Shown in pieces: positions 8,674 through 17,347 of a stretch of 64,000 nt of DNA (its first letter is position 1; every line of letters begins with the position of its first letter). A program made the position numbers and the translations under genes. The notes beneath the pieces are model-generated. The model worked only from the letters and a program-made list of their open reading frames with translations. It was not told the origin of the DNA and ran no database searches. Source of the DNA: Desulfobacter latus. GTDB lineage: Bacteria; Desulfobacterota; Desulfobacteria; Desulfobacterales; Desulfobacteraceae. Location of the stretch: positions 32,598 to 96,597 of the forward strand of contig NZ_JACADJ010000008.1 of the NCBI RefSeq assembly GCF_013389365.1, written 5' to 3'.

Positions 8674-8689
8674 AGCAAGCATTGTGCCA
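8674..8689 (-). promoter_or_regulatory. Sigma-54 (-24/-12) promoter of satP
   Basis: On the minus strand the sequence is TGGCAC-AATGC-TTGCT, an exact match to the sigma-54 consensus TGGCAC-N5-TTGCW. It points toward satP, and the predicted start near 8662 would give a leader of about 470 nt containing the three repeats. A GAFTGA-type activator is encoded immediately upstream. Confidence 0.85.
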
Positions 8690-8904
8690 TTGATCTATTT
8701 CCGCCGTTATAAATCCGGTTTATTGCCTAAATAATTATCTCATCTATCCATTATCATTATCAATAATCGGCATAGTTTCGTTCTGCTGAAAAAAGGGAAT
8801 GGCGGGGGAAGCGTTAGACGGAAAACACAACACTTTGAGCGAAGATGGCCCAAACCAGCACAAGGAAAATATATAACGTATTGAAATACAAATAAATAAT
8901 TAAA

Positions 8905-8942
8905 TGGGCGTTTTTGTCCCATTTTGGGTTAGACAAAACCCA
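8905..8942. promoter_or_regulatory. Candidate enhancer dyads for the sigma-54 activator
   Basis: Two adjacent inverted repeats lie here: TGGGCGTTTTTGTCCCA (8905-8921, imperfect) and TGGGTT-AGACAA-AACCCA (8925-8942, perfect 6-bp arms). They sit about 220-270 bp upstream of the sigma-54 promoter and just after the activator gene, a normal place for an upstream activating sequence. Assignment is inference. Confidence 0.45.
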
Positions 8943-8992
8943 TGGGTCACTATCTTGCCATAATATAACTTTGAGTCGATGGAAGAAAGATT

Positions 8993-10423
8993 TTATATAG
9001 CGCTTATGAGCCCGTGGGCCATCATCTTGCGATAGAGTGTTCTGCGGGAAATACCTAATTTTTTAGCAGCTTCTTCTCTGTGCCACCGACAGTGCTCAAG
9101 AACAGAGCGGATAAGTTGTTTCTCAAATCGACCAACGGCATCCGTCAGCGGAAGGTCTACGGCTGAATCGCAACCGTCAATCACTCCTGAGAGGATTTCG
9201 GCCGGAATCAAAGGAGGATCAGAATCCGGAAGAGCCATAAAATCAAGGCTGTTAAGGGTAATGTACCTGCGGAGAACATTCTGCAGTTCCCTGACATTTC
9301 CGGGCCAGTGGTAATTGTATAGCTTTTTTATGTCTTTTCCGGGCAAGGCATCGAAGTGACGGGATGATTCCATCTGGCCGAAAAAATAATCGGCAAGGAG
9401 CGCAAGATCCTCCTTCCGTTCACGAAGGGGCGGGATATCTATTGGTATCACATATAAACGGTAAAAAAAATCACTACGGAGTCTGCCCTTTTTAACCTCC
9501 TCCAATAGGTTCAGGTTGCTTGCGGCAACAATCCTGAAATCGGAATAGAGTACCTCATTGCTTCCGACCGGCGAATACCCCCCCCCTTCTATTGCCCGCA
9601 GGAGCTTGACCTGCATGTTCAGGGAAAGTTCTGCAACTTCATCAAGAAACAGGGTGCCGCCCTGTACATGGGAAAGAAAGCCTTTTTTATCATTATATGC
9701 ACCGGTAAAGGCGCCTTTTACATGACCAAAAAATTCGTTTTCCAGAAGAGATTCAGAAATGGCACCACAATTGACAGGGAGAAATGGTGCATTTTTTCTT
9801 TGGCTGGTATCGTGTATGGCCCTTGCAACCAGTTCCTTTCCCACCCCGGATTCCCCGTGGATAACGACACTGTCAGCACAGGCGGCCGCTCGTATAATCA
9901 TATCATAGACCTCCTGCATTTTTTGGCTTTTGCCGATGATATTGCAGAATTTGAAACGTTCTCCTATTGAGGACCGCAACAATGAATACTGTTTCTGGAG
10001 CTGTTCGGATTCACGCTTCATGGCCTCTTCCCGAATTTTACGGAAGGTAATATCCTGAAGTGTTGTAACTGCGCCTGTAATATTACCTATATTATCAAAA
10101 ACAGGGGCTGCCAGAAAATATATATATCTTGCTTTTCCGTTAAAATTTTCAAAATAGTCTGTTGCTTCCCATGCATTCGGCACAATATTAGATTGGGCTG
10201 GATTTTTTGTGCCGTATTTTTCAAGAAATGTTTCGTAGTCCTGCTCAACAACAAGATCGGCCAGAATGGGCCGTTTTTTGGGATAAAAAATCTTCCATTG
10301 GTGGTCTGTGCCGACAATCTCTTTAGCGGAAACGCCGGTAAGAACTTCACAGGCTCTGTTCCAGATCTTTACCTTATGGTCGATCCCTATGGCAAACTGG
10401 GCAATCGGCGTATACTCAAGCAC
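8993..10423 (-). CDS. Sigma-54-dependent transcriptional activator, PAS-AAA+-Fis
   Basis: A 476-residue NtrC-type enhancer-binding protein without a receiver domain. An N-terminal PAS sensor (about 1-125) precedes the AAA+ domain (about 160-385) with Walker A GESGVGKE, an intact GAFTGA loop (sigma-54 contact), Walker B GGTLFLDEV and arginine-finger region. It ends in a Fis-type helix-turn-helix (EEAAKKLGISRRTLYRKM). The start is a GTG at 10423 with CGGAG upstream; no in-frame ATG serves. It reads toward the satP promoter and is its probable regulator, the PAS domain sensing an unknown ligand. A run of nine G codes for Gly-Gly-Gly inside the AAA+ domain (near 9588), a possible slippage site. 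Confidence 0.92.
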   Translation of the reverse strand: MLEYTPIAQFAIGIDHKVKIWNRACEVLTGVSAKEIVGTDHQWKIFYPKKRPILADLVVEQDYETFLEKYGTKNPAQSNIVPNAWEATDYFENFNGKARYIYFLAAPVFDNIGNITGAVTTLQDITFRKIREEAMKRESEQLQKQYSLLRSSIGERFKFCNIIGKSQKMQEVYDMIIRAAACADSVVIHGESGVGKELVARAIHDTSQRKNAPFLPVNCGAISESLLENEFFGHVKGAFTGAYNDKKGFLSHVQGGTLFLDEVAELSLNMQVKLLRAIEGGGYSPVGSNEVLYSDFRIVAASNLNLLEEVKKGRLRSDFFYRLYVIPIDIPPLRERKEDLALLADYFFGQMESSRHFDALPGKDIKKLYNYHWPGNVRELQNVLRRYITLNSLDFMALPDSDPPLIPAEILSGVIDGCDSAVDLPLTDAVGRFEKQLIRSVLEHCRWHREEAAKKLGISRRTLYRKMMAHGLISAI

Positions 10424-10767
10424 AATAAAATCCGGCTCCGAAAATAGCTACTTTTTATATCGCATTCAACATTTTTCTGACATCTTTCAGGTATATCACA
10501 CTTAAGCCCTGAAAGACTAACAGGCTACATTTATAGCAGTTTATGCAAATTATAAAAAGTTTATTTTGCATATGATTGAACAGTATACGCATGCATACAG
10601 AACAAACGGTACAAAAAATTGGTAGTGCCGCATTCAGCCGGAGCTAAATCCCAGTCTTACAATTAACTAAAATTAAAATAAAAAAATTAATTACTTAGAA
10701 TAAAAAAGGAGACTGAATTAGTTCGTGCCCATTCATAAATATCCTTTTTGCCCAATTGTGAGCGGAA
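10424..10767. other. Intergenic region upstream of the sigma-54 activator
   Basis: AT-rich, with no convincing reading frame. It probably holds the promoter of the activator gene; I see no clear consensus hexamers or recognised motif. Confidence 0.4.
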
Positions 10768-10917
10768 CTCTTTTTCGGCCTTGATCATCATTTGGACTAC
10801 CGTGTAGGTTGGGTTGAACGAAGTGAAACCCAACATTTTGTATTTGTTGGGTTTCGTTCCTCAACCCAACCTACCTTCCACGCATTGGCCGAAACAATGA
10901 TCAAGGCCTCTTTTTCG
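10768..10917. mobile_element. MITE-like element, copy 1, with 10-bp direct repeats
   Basis: A 130-bp non-coding element (10778-10907) has 11-bp terminal inverted repeats GCCTTGATCAT/ATGATCAAGGC. It is flanked by perfect 10-bp direct repeats CTCTTTTTCG (10768-10777, 10908-10917), as expected for a target duplication. Inside is a long imperfect palindrome (10804-10874) whose arms begin GTAGGTTGGGTTGA and end CAACCCAACCTAC. A second copy of similar size lies at 47243-47374. No transposase is in the window. Confidence 0.85.
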
Positions 10918-11104
10918 AATTCGCGTTAGATGAAAATTTTAATCCTCTACCTTGAAATTGAACAAAAAGTCTTATTTGTAAGACGGATATGAACGAATAT
11001 AGTCGCCCTTTCGTGTCGATTACGCCTTTTGCAATAAAATACCCCTTAAGACCTGATCCTGAATTCTAATTATATAAAATGCTACCAACACAAAAAAAAG
11101 ATCA

Positions 11105-11347
11105 TCACCAGCGCAAAGAAGAAAAGATCATAATCAGCCCTACGAAAAAAAGAGCTGATGAGAAAATTCGTGCGGTTTGAACTGCGGTAGATTGATCGGC
11201 ACCAACTGAATCAGACAAACTTTTGTTGAATGGATCAAACAAAACCTTAGTAAATACGAACCATACACACATAACACAAAAGACTATCTGCATTAAAATA
11301 GTGCCAACGACGCCAAAACAACGATTTGTAACTTTTTCGGTAGACAT
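11105..11347 (-). CDS. Small two-helix membrane protein, unknown function
   Basis: An 80-residue frame with two hydrophobic segments (about 13-36 and 62-79) joined by a polar loop containing SVGADQSTAVQTAR. I do not recognise a family. The ATG is preceded by a run of ten G and CTAA, which could serve as a ribosome site but is also a homopolymer liable to length change. It stands alone between the MITE and the Cache-PAS protein. The coherent topology supports a real gene, but short length and lack of homology keep confidence moderate. Confidence 0.5.
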   Translation of the reverse strand: MSTEKVTNRCFGVVGTILMQIVFCVMCVWFVFTKVLFDPFNKSLSDSVGADQSTAVQTARIFSSALFFVGLIMIFSSLRW

Positions 11348-11729
11348 TTAGCCCCCCCCCCTTTTTTTTGTTGAACATTTTGATTAAATATTCCTCAAGG
11401 ACTAACTATTAAGTTCAGTCGACCGGGGAGAAAAGTGCTTAGCACTTTTGGTTCCAAATCTATCTAAAAACCATAGCGTTCAAAAATTTCCGACCCCCCC
11501 GGATCAACCGCAAATTTTATCGGCCTTAAGTTTTTATATAGGCTGGTTATAAATATTCAGAGAACAATTTTGATTTATAATTCTATTTTTCTTTTTTACA
11601 GACTAAAAAATAGCTAAGGGAAAGTCAAGGATTAATTTTAGCAATTCTAATTTAATTCTCGCACAAGTCTTACATAAAAATCGAAAAAAAACACACCAGA
11701 TTACCAATTATGCTGAATAGTCACTGAAA
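11348..11729. other. AT-rich intergenic region
   Basis: About 380 bp with a C10-T8 tract at the left edge and no gene. No RNA gene or clear terminator was recognised. Confidence 0.4.
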
Positions 11730-14270
11730 CTAAAGAATTAATTGCAGTTCTTCCTGTAATTTAAGCACCTCTTTAATTATATTTCTAAGCGTCTCCTGCT
11801 CTATTGCTGTAAGATGAATTAGCGGGATTGTGTTAGATGGCCAGTCACTGTCAAGTATAAGGCTTACCTGCCAATTTATTCGCAGATGCATAAGAAAATT
11901 ATACATTTTCTCAATCTCTTGAGCCTTACTTTCAGAAATCAAATCATATGCCATCAAATAATTTAACCGCAACATACTATTTGTTTGTTTTATAGAATAA
12001 AATAACGCCATGGTTCTTAAATACCCGACAATTGGTATGAGGAGCTTTTTAACATCAACTCGTTTTCTATCAAATACCGGCTTACCGGCAGCGACTGTTT
12101 TAACCAACTGGCTAAAGAATTCATCTTTACCTTTTAATTCTTCATATACAAAATCAATGAGCTCTGATGATAATTGTTCACTTCCAAAAACCAGGCGCAT
12201 GTCAAAAAAGAGGGAGCTGTCGAGAACATTTAACCCAACAGGGTTGTTAATCCATGTTGAAAATATATGCTTCCATTCATCAATATGGTTGCACCACTCA
12301 GGATTACCTGCCATTAAATCACCTTCGCAGCGCGCATAACCTATCTTATGTAAATTTTCATTTATTATCACCGAAAGACGTAAAAAATATTTTTTATTAT
12401 CATCAGACTGCTCTGCAAAAATTATGGCATTATCCTGGTCTGTTTTGAGTGTTTGCTCACCTCGCCCTTCGCTTCCCATCGCTATGAATGCGAACTCACA
12501 AGGCGGCTGCCCTACTTCGGCGATTGCCATTTCTATCACCCGCTTATTTACAGCATCAGCGATTGAGGTAATTATGCGCGATACACTGCTGATATTATCC
12601 GTGCTGGTAAATATTGCCTGTATGAGTACAGGAACCTTATTATAAATATTCCGTATATCAATGATGACATCACACTTTTGTATCTCCTGTATTAAAAATG
12701 TCAGTGAATTATTTTGCATTTCAAGACACTTAAAATAACTGAGGTTACCATAAATTCTATTATTATGATTGGTAACCATAAGGTGTGAAATGTTATGTTC
12801 CCTGAATAAGAGTACAGCTTCGTACAGCAAGGCCCCCTGGTTTATACTGATTACCGGCGATGTCATTAACTTTACTATCGGGCTATCCATAGTGATTCCA
12901 TTGTTCATTAAACGACTTCGGATATCTTTATCGGTTACAATGCCTACTGTTTCATCGCTGCTTCTTACGCTTATAATTTCGCTACGCTTATTATTCATCA
13001 GCTCAATAACTTTCCATATCGGCATATCTATATCGCAATAAACATTTTCATTTACCAGATTCTTAACCGGTTGGTTCATTAATTGAAGCGAAAGCTGAAC
13101 ATCCTCAGACAATTTCTGGGTATCAAGCCTGAGTCTGTTCTTTTCAGTAATATTTTTTATAACAATGATGTATGCTGTGCTATCCGACTGTTCAACCTGT
13201 GTTACATAAGCCACAATATGTTGGTAACCTGCTTTATGTTTCAAAAGCTCGGTTTCAAAAGCGTGTGTTGTATTGGGATTTTTAATTCCTGAAACCATTT
13301 CATCCCAACTTAATTTAAACAGTTCCGAAAAACTGGTTCCAACCAGCGACCCGGTTTCATTATCCAGCAGGCTGATAAATTTACTATTAGCAAATACAAC
13401 CTTACCTTCAACGACCATTAAGGTGCCTTCGGTTGATGCAGCCACCAGGCTTTTATATCTCTGGTTAGACGACCTTAATTCATTTACAGCATCTTTACGT
13501 TTTTGCTCAATTATCCTGGTCTGCTTTAATACATAAACAAGAATTACAATAATAATACCAATAATAAGAATCGATATTCTTAACAACTTGTCTCGCAACC
13601 GTTTTATTTCCTGTCTTACATCATCAAGATATATACCGGTACCCACTATCCAGCCCCACTCTTGGAAAGCTTTTATATACGATAGTTTCGGCACTTCGTG
13701 CGAAGCATCATTTTTCCTTTTCCAATAGTATTGGATTACCCCTTCACCCTTGTCATTTACTAAATTAACGGCATCGGCAAATAACTTATTCCCAAATTTA
13801 TCGACAAAATCGACCAGGTTTTTTCCATTTAAATCAGAACGATATGGATGATTAATCATTACAGGATCGGTGGTCGTAATCCAGAAATAATTTTTCTGCT
13901 CACGTCCATACCTCATCCTGCCCACCTCCTCGGCAGCCAAAACTTTCGCTTCAGCCAATGTTATCCGACCGGCCTTGTATGCCTCATCATATTCAGACAA
14001 GACACTCCAGGCTGTATTTGTTAACTCATGAATCATTTCCTTTTTTCTTTCCATCGCACTATGCTCAAACATTGGAATAATAATTGCATAAAACGAAACA
14101 ATAAACATGACGATACTTCCGACACCTAGTACCGTTGATACGACTATACCGGATGTAAATTTTTCACTACTTTCTTCGACTTTCATATTGTTGTATATCA
14201 ATGTCATCAGCTTGTTGTATATCAATGTCATTTGTTTAACCGTTGAAAACCCTATCGTTCCCGAATTCAT
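11730..14270 (-). CDS. Membrane sensor nucleotidyltransferase: Cache-PAS-CBS-CBS-DUF294
   Basis: An 846-residue inner-membrane protein. Order: TM helix (about 42-64), periplasmic single Cache domain (about 70-220; FWITTTDPVMINHPYR and GWIVGTGIYLDDV), second TM (about 228-248), PAS (about 270-380), CBS pair (about 395-515), then a GlnD-like nucleotidyltransferase domain (DUF294) with intact GSEGRGEQTLKTDQDNA (near 597) and DUF294 C-terminal region. It probably couples an extracellular small-molecule signal and a cytoplasmic nucleotide (CBS) to nucleotidyl transfer on an unknown target. Related to the proteins at 17767, 20367 and 23210. The true start is uncertain: a 23-bp tandem duplication encodes MTLIYN twice, and the ATG of MKVEESSEKF is an alternative. 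Confidence 0.85.
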   Translation of the reverse strand: MNSGTIGFSTVKQMTLIYNKLMTLIYNNMKVEESSEKFTSGIVVSTVLGVGSIVMFIVSFYAIIIPMFEHSAMERKKEMIHELTNTAWSVLSEYDEAYKAGRITLAEAKVLAAEEVGRMRYGREQKNYFWITTTDPVMINHPYRSDLNGKNLVDFVDKFGNKLFADAVNLVNDKGEGVIQYYWKRKNDASHEVPKLSYIKAFQEWGWIVGTGIYLDDVRQEIKRLRDKLLRISILIIGIIIVILVYVLKQTRIIEQKRKDAVNELRSSNQRYKSLVAASTEGTLMVVEGKVVFANSKFISLLDNETGSLVGTSFSELFKLSWDEMVSGIKNPNTTHAFETELLKHKAGYQHIVAYVTQVEQSDSTAYIIVIKNITEKNRLRLDTQKLSEDVQLSLQLMNQPVKNLVNENVYCDIDMPIWKVIELMNNKRSEIISVRSSDETVGIVTDKDIRSRLMNNGITMDSPIVKLMTSPVISINQGALLYEAVLLFREHNISHLMVTNHNNRIYGNLSYFKCLEMQNNSLTFLIQEIQKCDVIIDIRNIYNKVPVLIQAIFTSTDNISSVSRIITSIADAVNKRVIEMAIAEVGQPPCEFAFIAMGSEGRGEQTLKTDQDNAIIFAEQSDDNKKYFLRLSVIINENLHKIGYARCEGDLMAGNPEWCNHIDEWKHIFSTWINNPVGLNVLDSSLFFDMRLVFGSEQLSSELIDFVYEELKGKDEFFSQLVKTVAAGKPVFDRKRVDVKKLLIPIVGYLRTMALFYSIKQTNSMLRLNYLMAYDLISESKAQEIEKMYNFLMHLRINWQVSLILDSDWPSNTIPLIHLTAIEQETLRNIIKEVLKLQEELQLIL

Positions 14271-14771
14271 GAAGATTTGCGTGTCAAGGTATTACAATTC
14301 CAGCATTATACCTTTAATAAATATAGACCACATCCGACAAGAACAGCTCCATCGACTATATCGTGTTAATATAACAGTTCATATGTTAAGGGTAAACATA
14401 ATTTTTCCAGTTAAAAATACCTGTTACTGCCACCTAAGCCAGAGAGAGGCACTGCATTCTGATAGACATCTTGCGCCCAAGGCCGCGTGGCGCCAAGTTT
14501 TCAGCTTTTATTTATGTTTCATAACTGGGATTGACAAAAATCAAGATGCTGTTTTAAAAAGGAAAGAGGATATCCTTAGCATAAAAAAGCAAATTCTAAT
14601 AAATAGTTCTTGCATTCATTAAGGGAAAGAGGTAGAGAGTTTCATCTAGATATTTGTTGAGGCAGTGGACCATTTTTCTAACCAAAATTTATACCTAAAC
14701 ACACCGAAAGGTGCGTGATTAGATCCAACAAAAGATCGGCACAAGGTAGGAGAGGAGAAGGAGATTTAAAG
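14271..14771. other. Divergent intergenic region, sensor gene / DUF3360 permease
   Basis: About 500 bp between two divergently transcribed genes, expected to hold both promoters. A short block ACTGCCACCTAA (near 14430) also occurs upstream of the first uspA (near 4843). No consensus sigma-54 site was found here. Confidence 0.4.
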
Positions 14772-16244
14772 ATGGTAGCGAACAATGGAAAGTCGTATGT
14801 CGAACAACGTAAAAAAGCAAGCGAGTTTAAAACTCGAGCTGAGTATCTTGACCATGAACTGACGATTATGAAATTCCGTCGCTGGGGGATCAACTTGCCC
14901 TTCCGGGATTACAGCATCGAAATTGAGGACTTTGTGCCGGCCCTTGCCGCCACCATCGGAAAGGTTGTAATGGTAACCGCTATGGTAGCCGCCTTTGCGA
15001 ATTGCGATGTGTACGCCCATCTTAATCTTACAAGCGGCGACTTCATTGCACAGAATGTTCGGTATGAGATGCTGATCGCAGGCGCTGTCTTTGTCTTGCT
15101 TTTTTCGGCATTCCTTAATCCGAACACAAACCTTGCGGGTACCCACGGCCCGATGATTCCCCTTATCCCGATTGCCGCCTCGGCCGGCGGGCATCCGCTG
15201 GCACTGGGTATCCTGATAGGTGTATTCGGCCTTATTCTCGCCATCACAAAGGGCGGTTCCAAGTTGATGAATATAACCGGCATCGGCGTCCGGGGCGGGC
15301 TTCTGATCTATCTGGGTGCTGTTGGACTTATAGGACAGATCGGAAAACTTACAGCATGGGCAGAAAACGGGGGCGTCTCCAAGGTTTCCTTTGTGGCCAT
15401 CGGCATAACCGTTCTGGTCTATGCCTACCTGGCGCGTATCCAGAAACGCTGGCTGGCCATCCCGCTTTGTTCCGCCATCGCAGGCATCATCGCATTCGCA
15501 ATGGGCGCTGATTTCAGCTTTTCCACCCCGCCGGGACTTCCCCCTTTTGATCCCATGTGGTGGTGGGGTACGGATACAGGGTGGAAAATGGGACTTCCCG
15601 GCCTTCCGCAATTCATCGCTGTTGTTCCGTTCGCCATTCTGGCCGTTGCCATGTGGTCGCCGGATTACCTTGGACACCGGGTATTCCAGGAACTCAACTA
15701 TCCGAAAGAGGCCAAAGACGTCCTCATGGACGTGGACGATACCATGATGGTGGCATCTATTCGCCAGGGCATTGGTTCCTGCCTTGGCGGCGGCAATATC
15801 GCCTCCTCCTGGGGGACGTACATGATTCCCGCAGCCATTGCCAAGCGCCCCATTCCCGGGGGTGCGGTTCTCACCGGCATTTTATGCGTAGTGACCGGTA
15901 TACTCGGCTATCCCATGGACCTTGCCATGTGGCAACCTGTTCTGCGGGTGGCGCTTATTGTTGGGGTATTCCTGCCGCTCCTTGAAGCAGGAATGCAGAT
16001 GGTTAACAGCCATAAGAATTCCCAGAGTGCCGGCACCTGTATTTTTGCCTGCGCCTTTGTAAATCCGGTATTTGGCTGGTCCGCTGCCATGCTCCTGGAC
16101 AACCTGGGGCTCATCGGAGATACTGATCGGGCCAAAACGCTTTCCTGGAATGAAAAACTTATCATCCCGGGCATCATGTTCCTCGTCTGTACCATTTCCC
16201 TTGGGCTGGTAGGCCAGCTTCCCGGTATACCCGGCATCTTCTAA
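14772..16244 (+). CDS. DUF3360 family permease
   Basis: A 490-residue polytopic membrane protein that I recognise as DUF3360 from SYVEQRKKASEFKTRAEYLD, TNLAGTHGPMIPLIPI, SPDYLGHRVFQELNYP and GGGNIASSWGTYMIPAAIA. The helix arrangement suggests the xanthine/uracil-permease or SulP-like fold, but the substrate is unknown; an organic or inorganic anion is an inference. The ATG at 14772 has AAGGAG at ideal spacing (14758-14763); frame upstream to 14715 is discarded. It is divergent from the Cache-PAS nucleotidyltransferase gene and converges on the second uspA gene, within the sensor-nucleotidyltransferase cluster. Confidence 0.87.
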   Translation: MVANNGKSYVEQRKKASEFKTRAEYLDHELTIMKFRRWGINLPFRDYSIEIEDFVPALAATIGKVVMVTAMVAAFANCDVYAHLNLTSGDFIAQNVRYEMLIAGAVFVLLFSAFLNPNTNLAGTHGPMIPLIPIAASAGGHPLALGILIGVFGLILAITKGGSKLMNITGIGVRGGLLIYLGAVGLIGQIGKLTAWAENGGVSKVSFVAIGITVLVYAYLARIQKRWLAIPLCSAIAGIIAFAMGADFSFSTPPGLPPFDPMWWWGTDTGWKMGLPGLPQFIAVVPFAILAVAMWSPDYLGHRVFQELNYPKEAKDVLMDVDDTMMVASIRQGIGSCLGGGNIASSWGTYMIPAAIAKRPIPGGAVLTGILCVVTGILGYPMDLAMWQPVLRVALIVGVFLPLLEAGMQMVNSHKNSQSAGTCIFACAFVNPVFGWSAAMLLDNLGLIGDTDRAKTLSWNEKLIIPGIMFLVCTISLGLVGQLPGIPGIF

Positions 16245-16251
16245 AAAATGA

Positions 16252-16313
16252 CTGCCGCCCGGTTGGCGGCAGCCATTTGAAAAGCCCGTCGATATATGTT
16301 ATCGGCGGGCTTT
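16252..16313. terminator. Double hairpin, convergent terminator
   Basis: The first stem is CTGCCGCC/GGCGGCAG (16252-16272). The second is AAAGCCCG-CGAT/ATCG-CGGGCTTT (16281-16313). They lie between the converging DUF3360 and uspA genes; the second overlaps the uspA stop codon and could serve both strands. Confidence 0.7.
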
Positions 16314-16776
16314 ATACATTATAAGGCTTAACCGTTATAACCGGACAGCATGCTGTTTTCAAAACCTTTTCTGCGACACTGCCAAACACTAACCGATTAA
16401 AACCTTTATATCCATGGGTACCCATGATAATCAGTTGCACGTTTGCCCAGTCAGCATAATTTATAATTTCCTCTGCAATATCGCCGGAGATAACTTTTCC
16501 GTTAATATCAGATACACCCAAAGCATTTAACTTTTCCTTATGACTTTCTATAAAGATATCCATCCGTTCTTTAGCGACATTAAGCAAATCATCTCTCATA
16601 TCAGATAGATTCGTCGGCGGCGTAAAGAATGTTGAATAATCCTCAAATTTTTGAACAACAAAAATAAAGTCAAGAGATGCTGAAAATTTTCCAGCAATAC
16701 ACGCAGCGGTACTGACAATCGTGTCTGTATTATCTGAAAAATCTATAGGGGTTAAAATACGTTTGATATCTCTCAT
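16312..16776 (-). CDS. Universal stress protein, UspA family (copy 2)
   Basis: A 154-residue single Usp domain closely similar to the protein at 4912-5388, with shared blocks such as LTPIDFSDN, AACIAGKFSA, NALGVS and a long identical stretch around MGTHGYKGFNR. The ATP-binding G-x2-G-x9-G-S motif is intact. It has AAGGAG before its ATG, and its leader repeats that of copy 1. It converges on the DUF3360 permease gene. The pair is best explained by duplication within the region, both copies staying next to transporter genes. Confidence 0.92.
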   Translation of the reverse strand: MRDIKRILTPIDFSDNTDTIVSTAACIAGKFSASLDFIFVVQKFEDYSTFFTPPTNLSDMRDDLLNVAKERMDIFIESHKEKLNALGVSDINGKVISGDIAEEIINYADWANVQLIIMGTHGYKGFNRLVFGSVAEKVLKTACCPVITVKPYNV

Positions 16777-16812
16777 AAACGCTCCTTGTATTTAGGGTTT
16801 ACGACGCATTTA
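16777..16812 (-). promoter_or_regulatory. Conserved leader of the second uspA gene
   Basis: On the minus strand it reads AAATGCGTCGTAAACCCTAAA followed by the AAGGAGCG ribosome site. It matches the leader of uspA copy 1 (4874-4911) at almost every position. Confidence 0.6.
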
Positions 16813-16842
16813 AGGGCCATGGCCCTGAATAGTTGCCGTTCT

Positions 16843-17064
16843 TTAAGGGTATAATTTGATAATATAATTCAAACCGAACCTTGTCAATCTGTCGGCGTGT
16901 TCAACCACGATTCTGTTGATAGATTTGTCTAAAAGCAATTTCATCAACTTGGGTCGTTTATCATTTAAGCCACTTGCACACTCCTTGACTATTTGATTAA
17001 CTATCCATTTGATGATCGAATGAAAAAATGACTTTTGTTCCGGAAGACTTTGAAACACAATCAT
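16843..17064 (-). pseudogene. IS607-type serine resolvase (TnpA) fragment
   Basis: A 73-residue frame matches the catalytic-domain middle of IS607-family serine transposases: VKECASGLNDKRPKLMKLL and IVVEHADRLTRFG correspond to the family's VKE-ASG-NDKRPKL and VVEHKDRL-RFG-NYI. The N-terminal MerR-like DNA-binding region and catalytic serine region upstream, and the C-terminal part, are missing, so it is a remnant. It sits directly beside the IscB-element remnant. It may be debris of a separate tnpA-tnpB element or of a nested insertion. Confidence 0.75.
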
Positions 17065-17107
17065 TTATATGCTAATTTTCTTTGTTGAAAAAACAGCCCA
17101 AGGATAC

Positions 17108-17345
17108 TGAAGTCAACTACCCCTCGGCTAAAGACCGAGGGGCTTGAAAAAGCCCCAAAGTTGACCAGTCTAAGTGCTTCGAGCACTACGTTAGATCGGA
17201 AACAGGTACCCTGGGGTGCTCGCCAGCTCCAGGTTCTACGGCAAGTGGTTAAACAGGTCTAAGGGGTTAAACCGGTGCTGCTTGCGCCAAACCCGGTCAT
17301 AACATTGACGCGGCAAACATTACCTTGGAAACAAGAGGATTTTAA
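17108..17345 (+). ncRNA. HEARO/omega RNA of the IscB element (copy B)
   Basis: The leader upstream of iscB carries successive stem-loops: CCCCTCGG/CCGAGGGG, GGGGCTT/AAGCCCC and GTGCTTCGAGCAC followed by TACGTTA. It ends in ATAACATTGACGCGGCAAAC before the iscB TTG. This organisation matches HEARO RNAs, the guide scaffolds of IscB. Any guide would be the flank just 5' of the first stem. Confidence 0.78.
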
Positions 17346-17347
17346 AA

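Noticed and set aside
14766..15677. Open frame of 303 codons antisense to the DUF3360 gene
   Set aside because: Basic, Cys/His-rich shadow translation typical of the complement of a membrane-protein gene.
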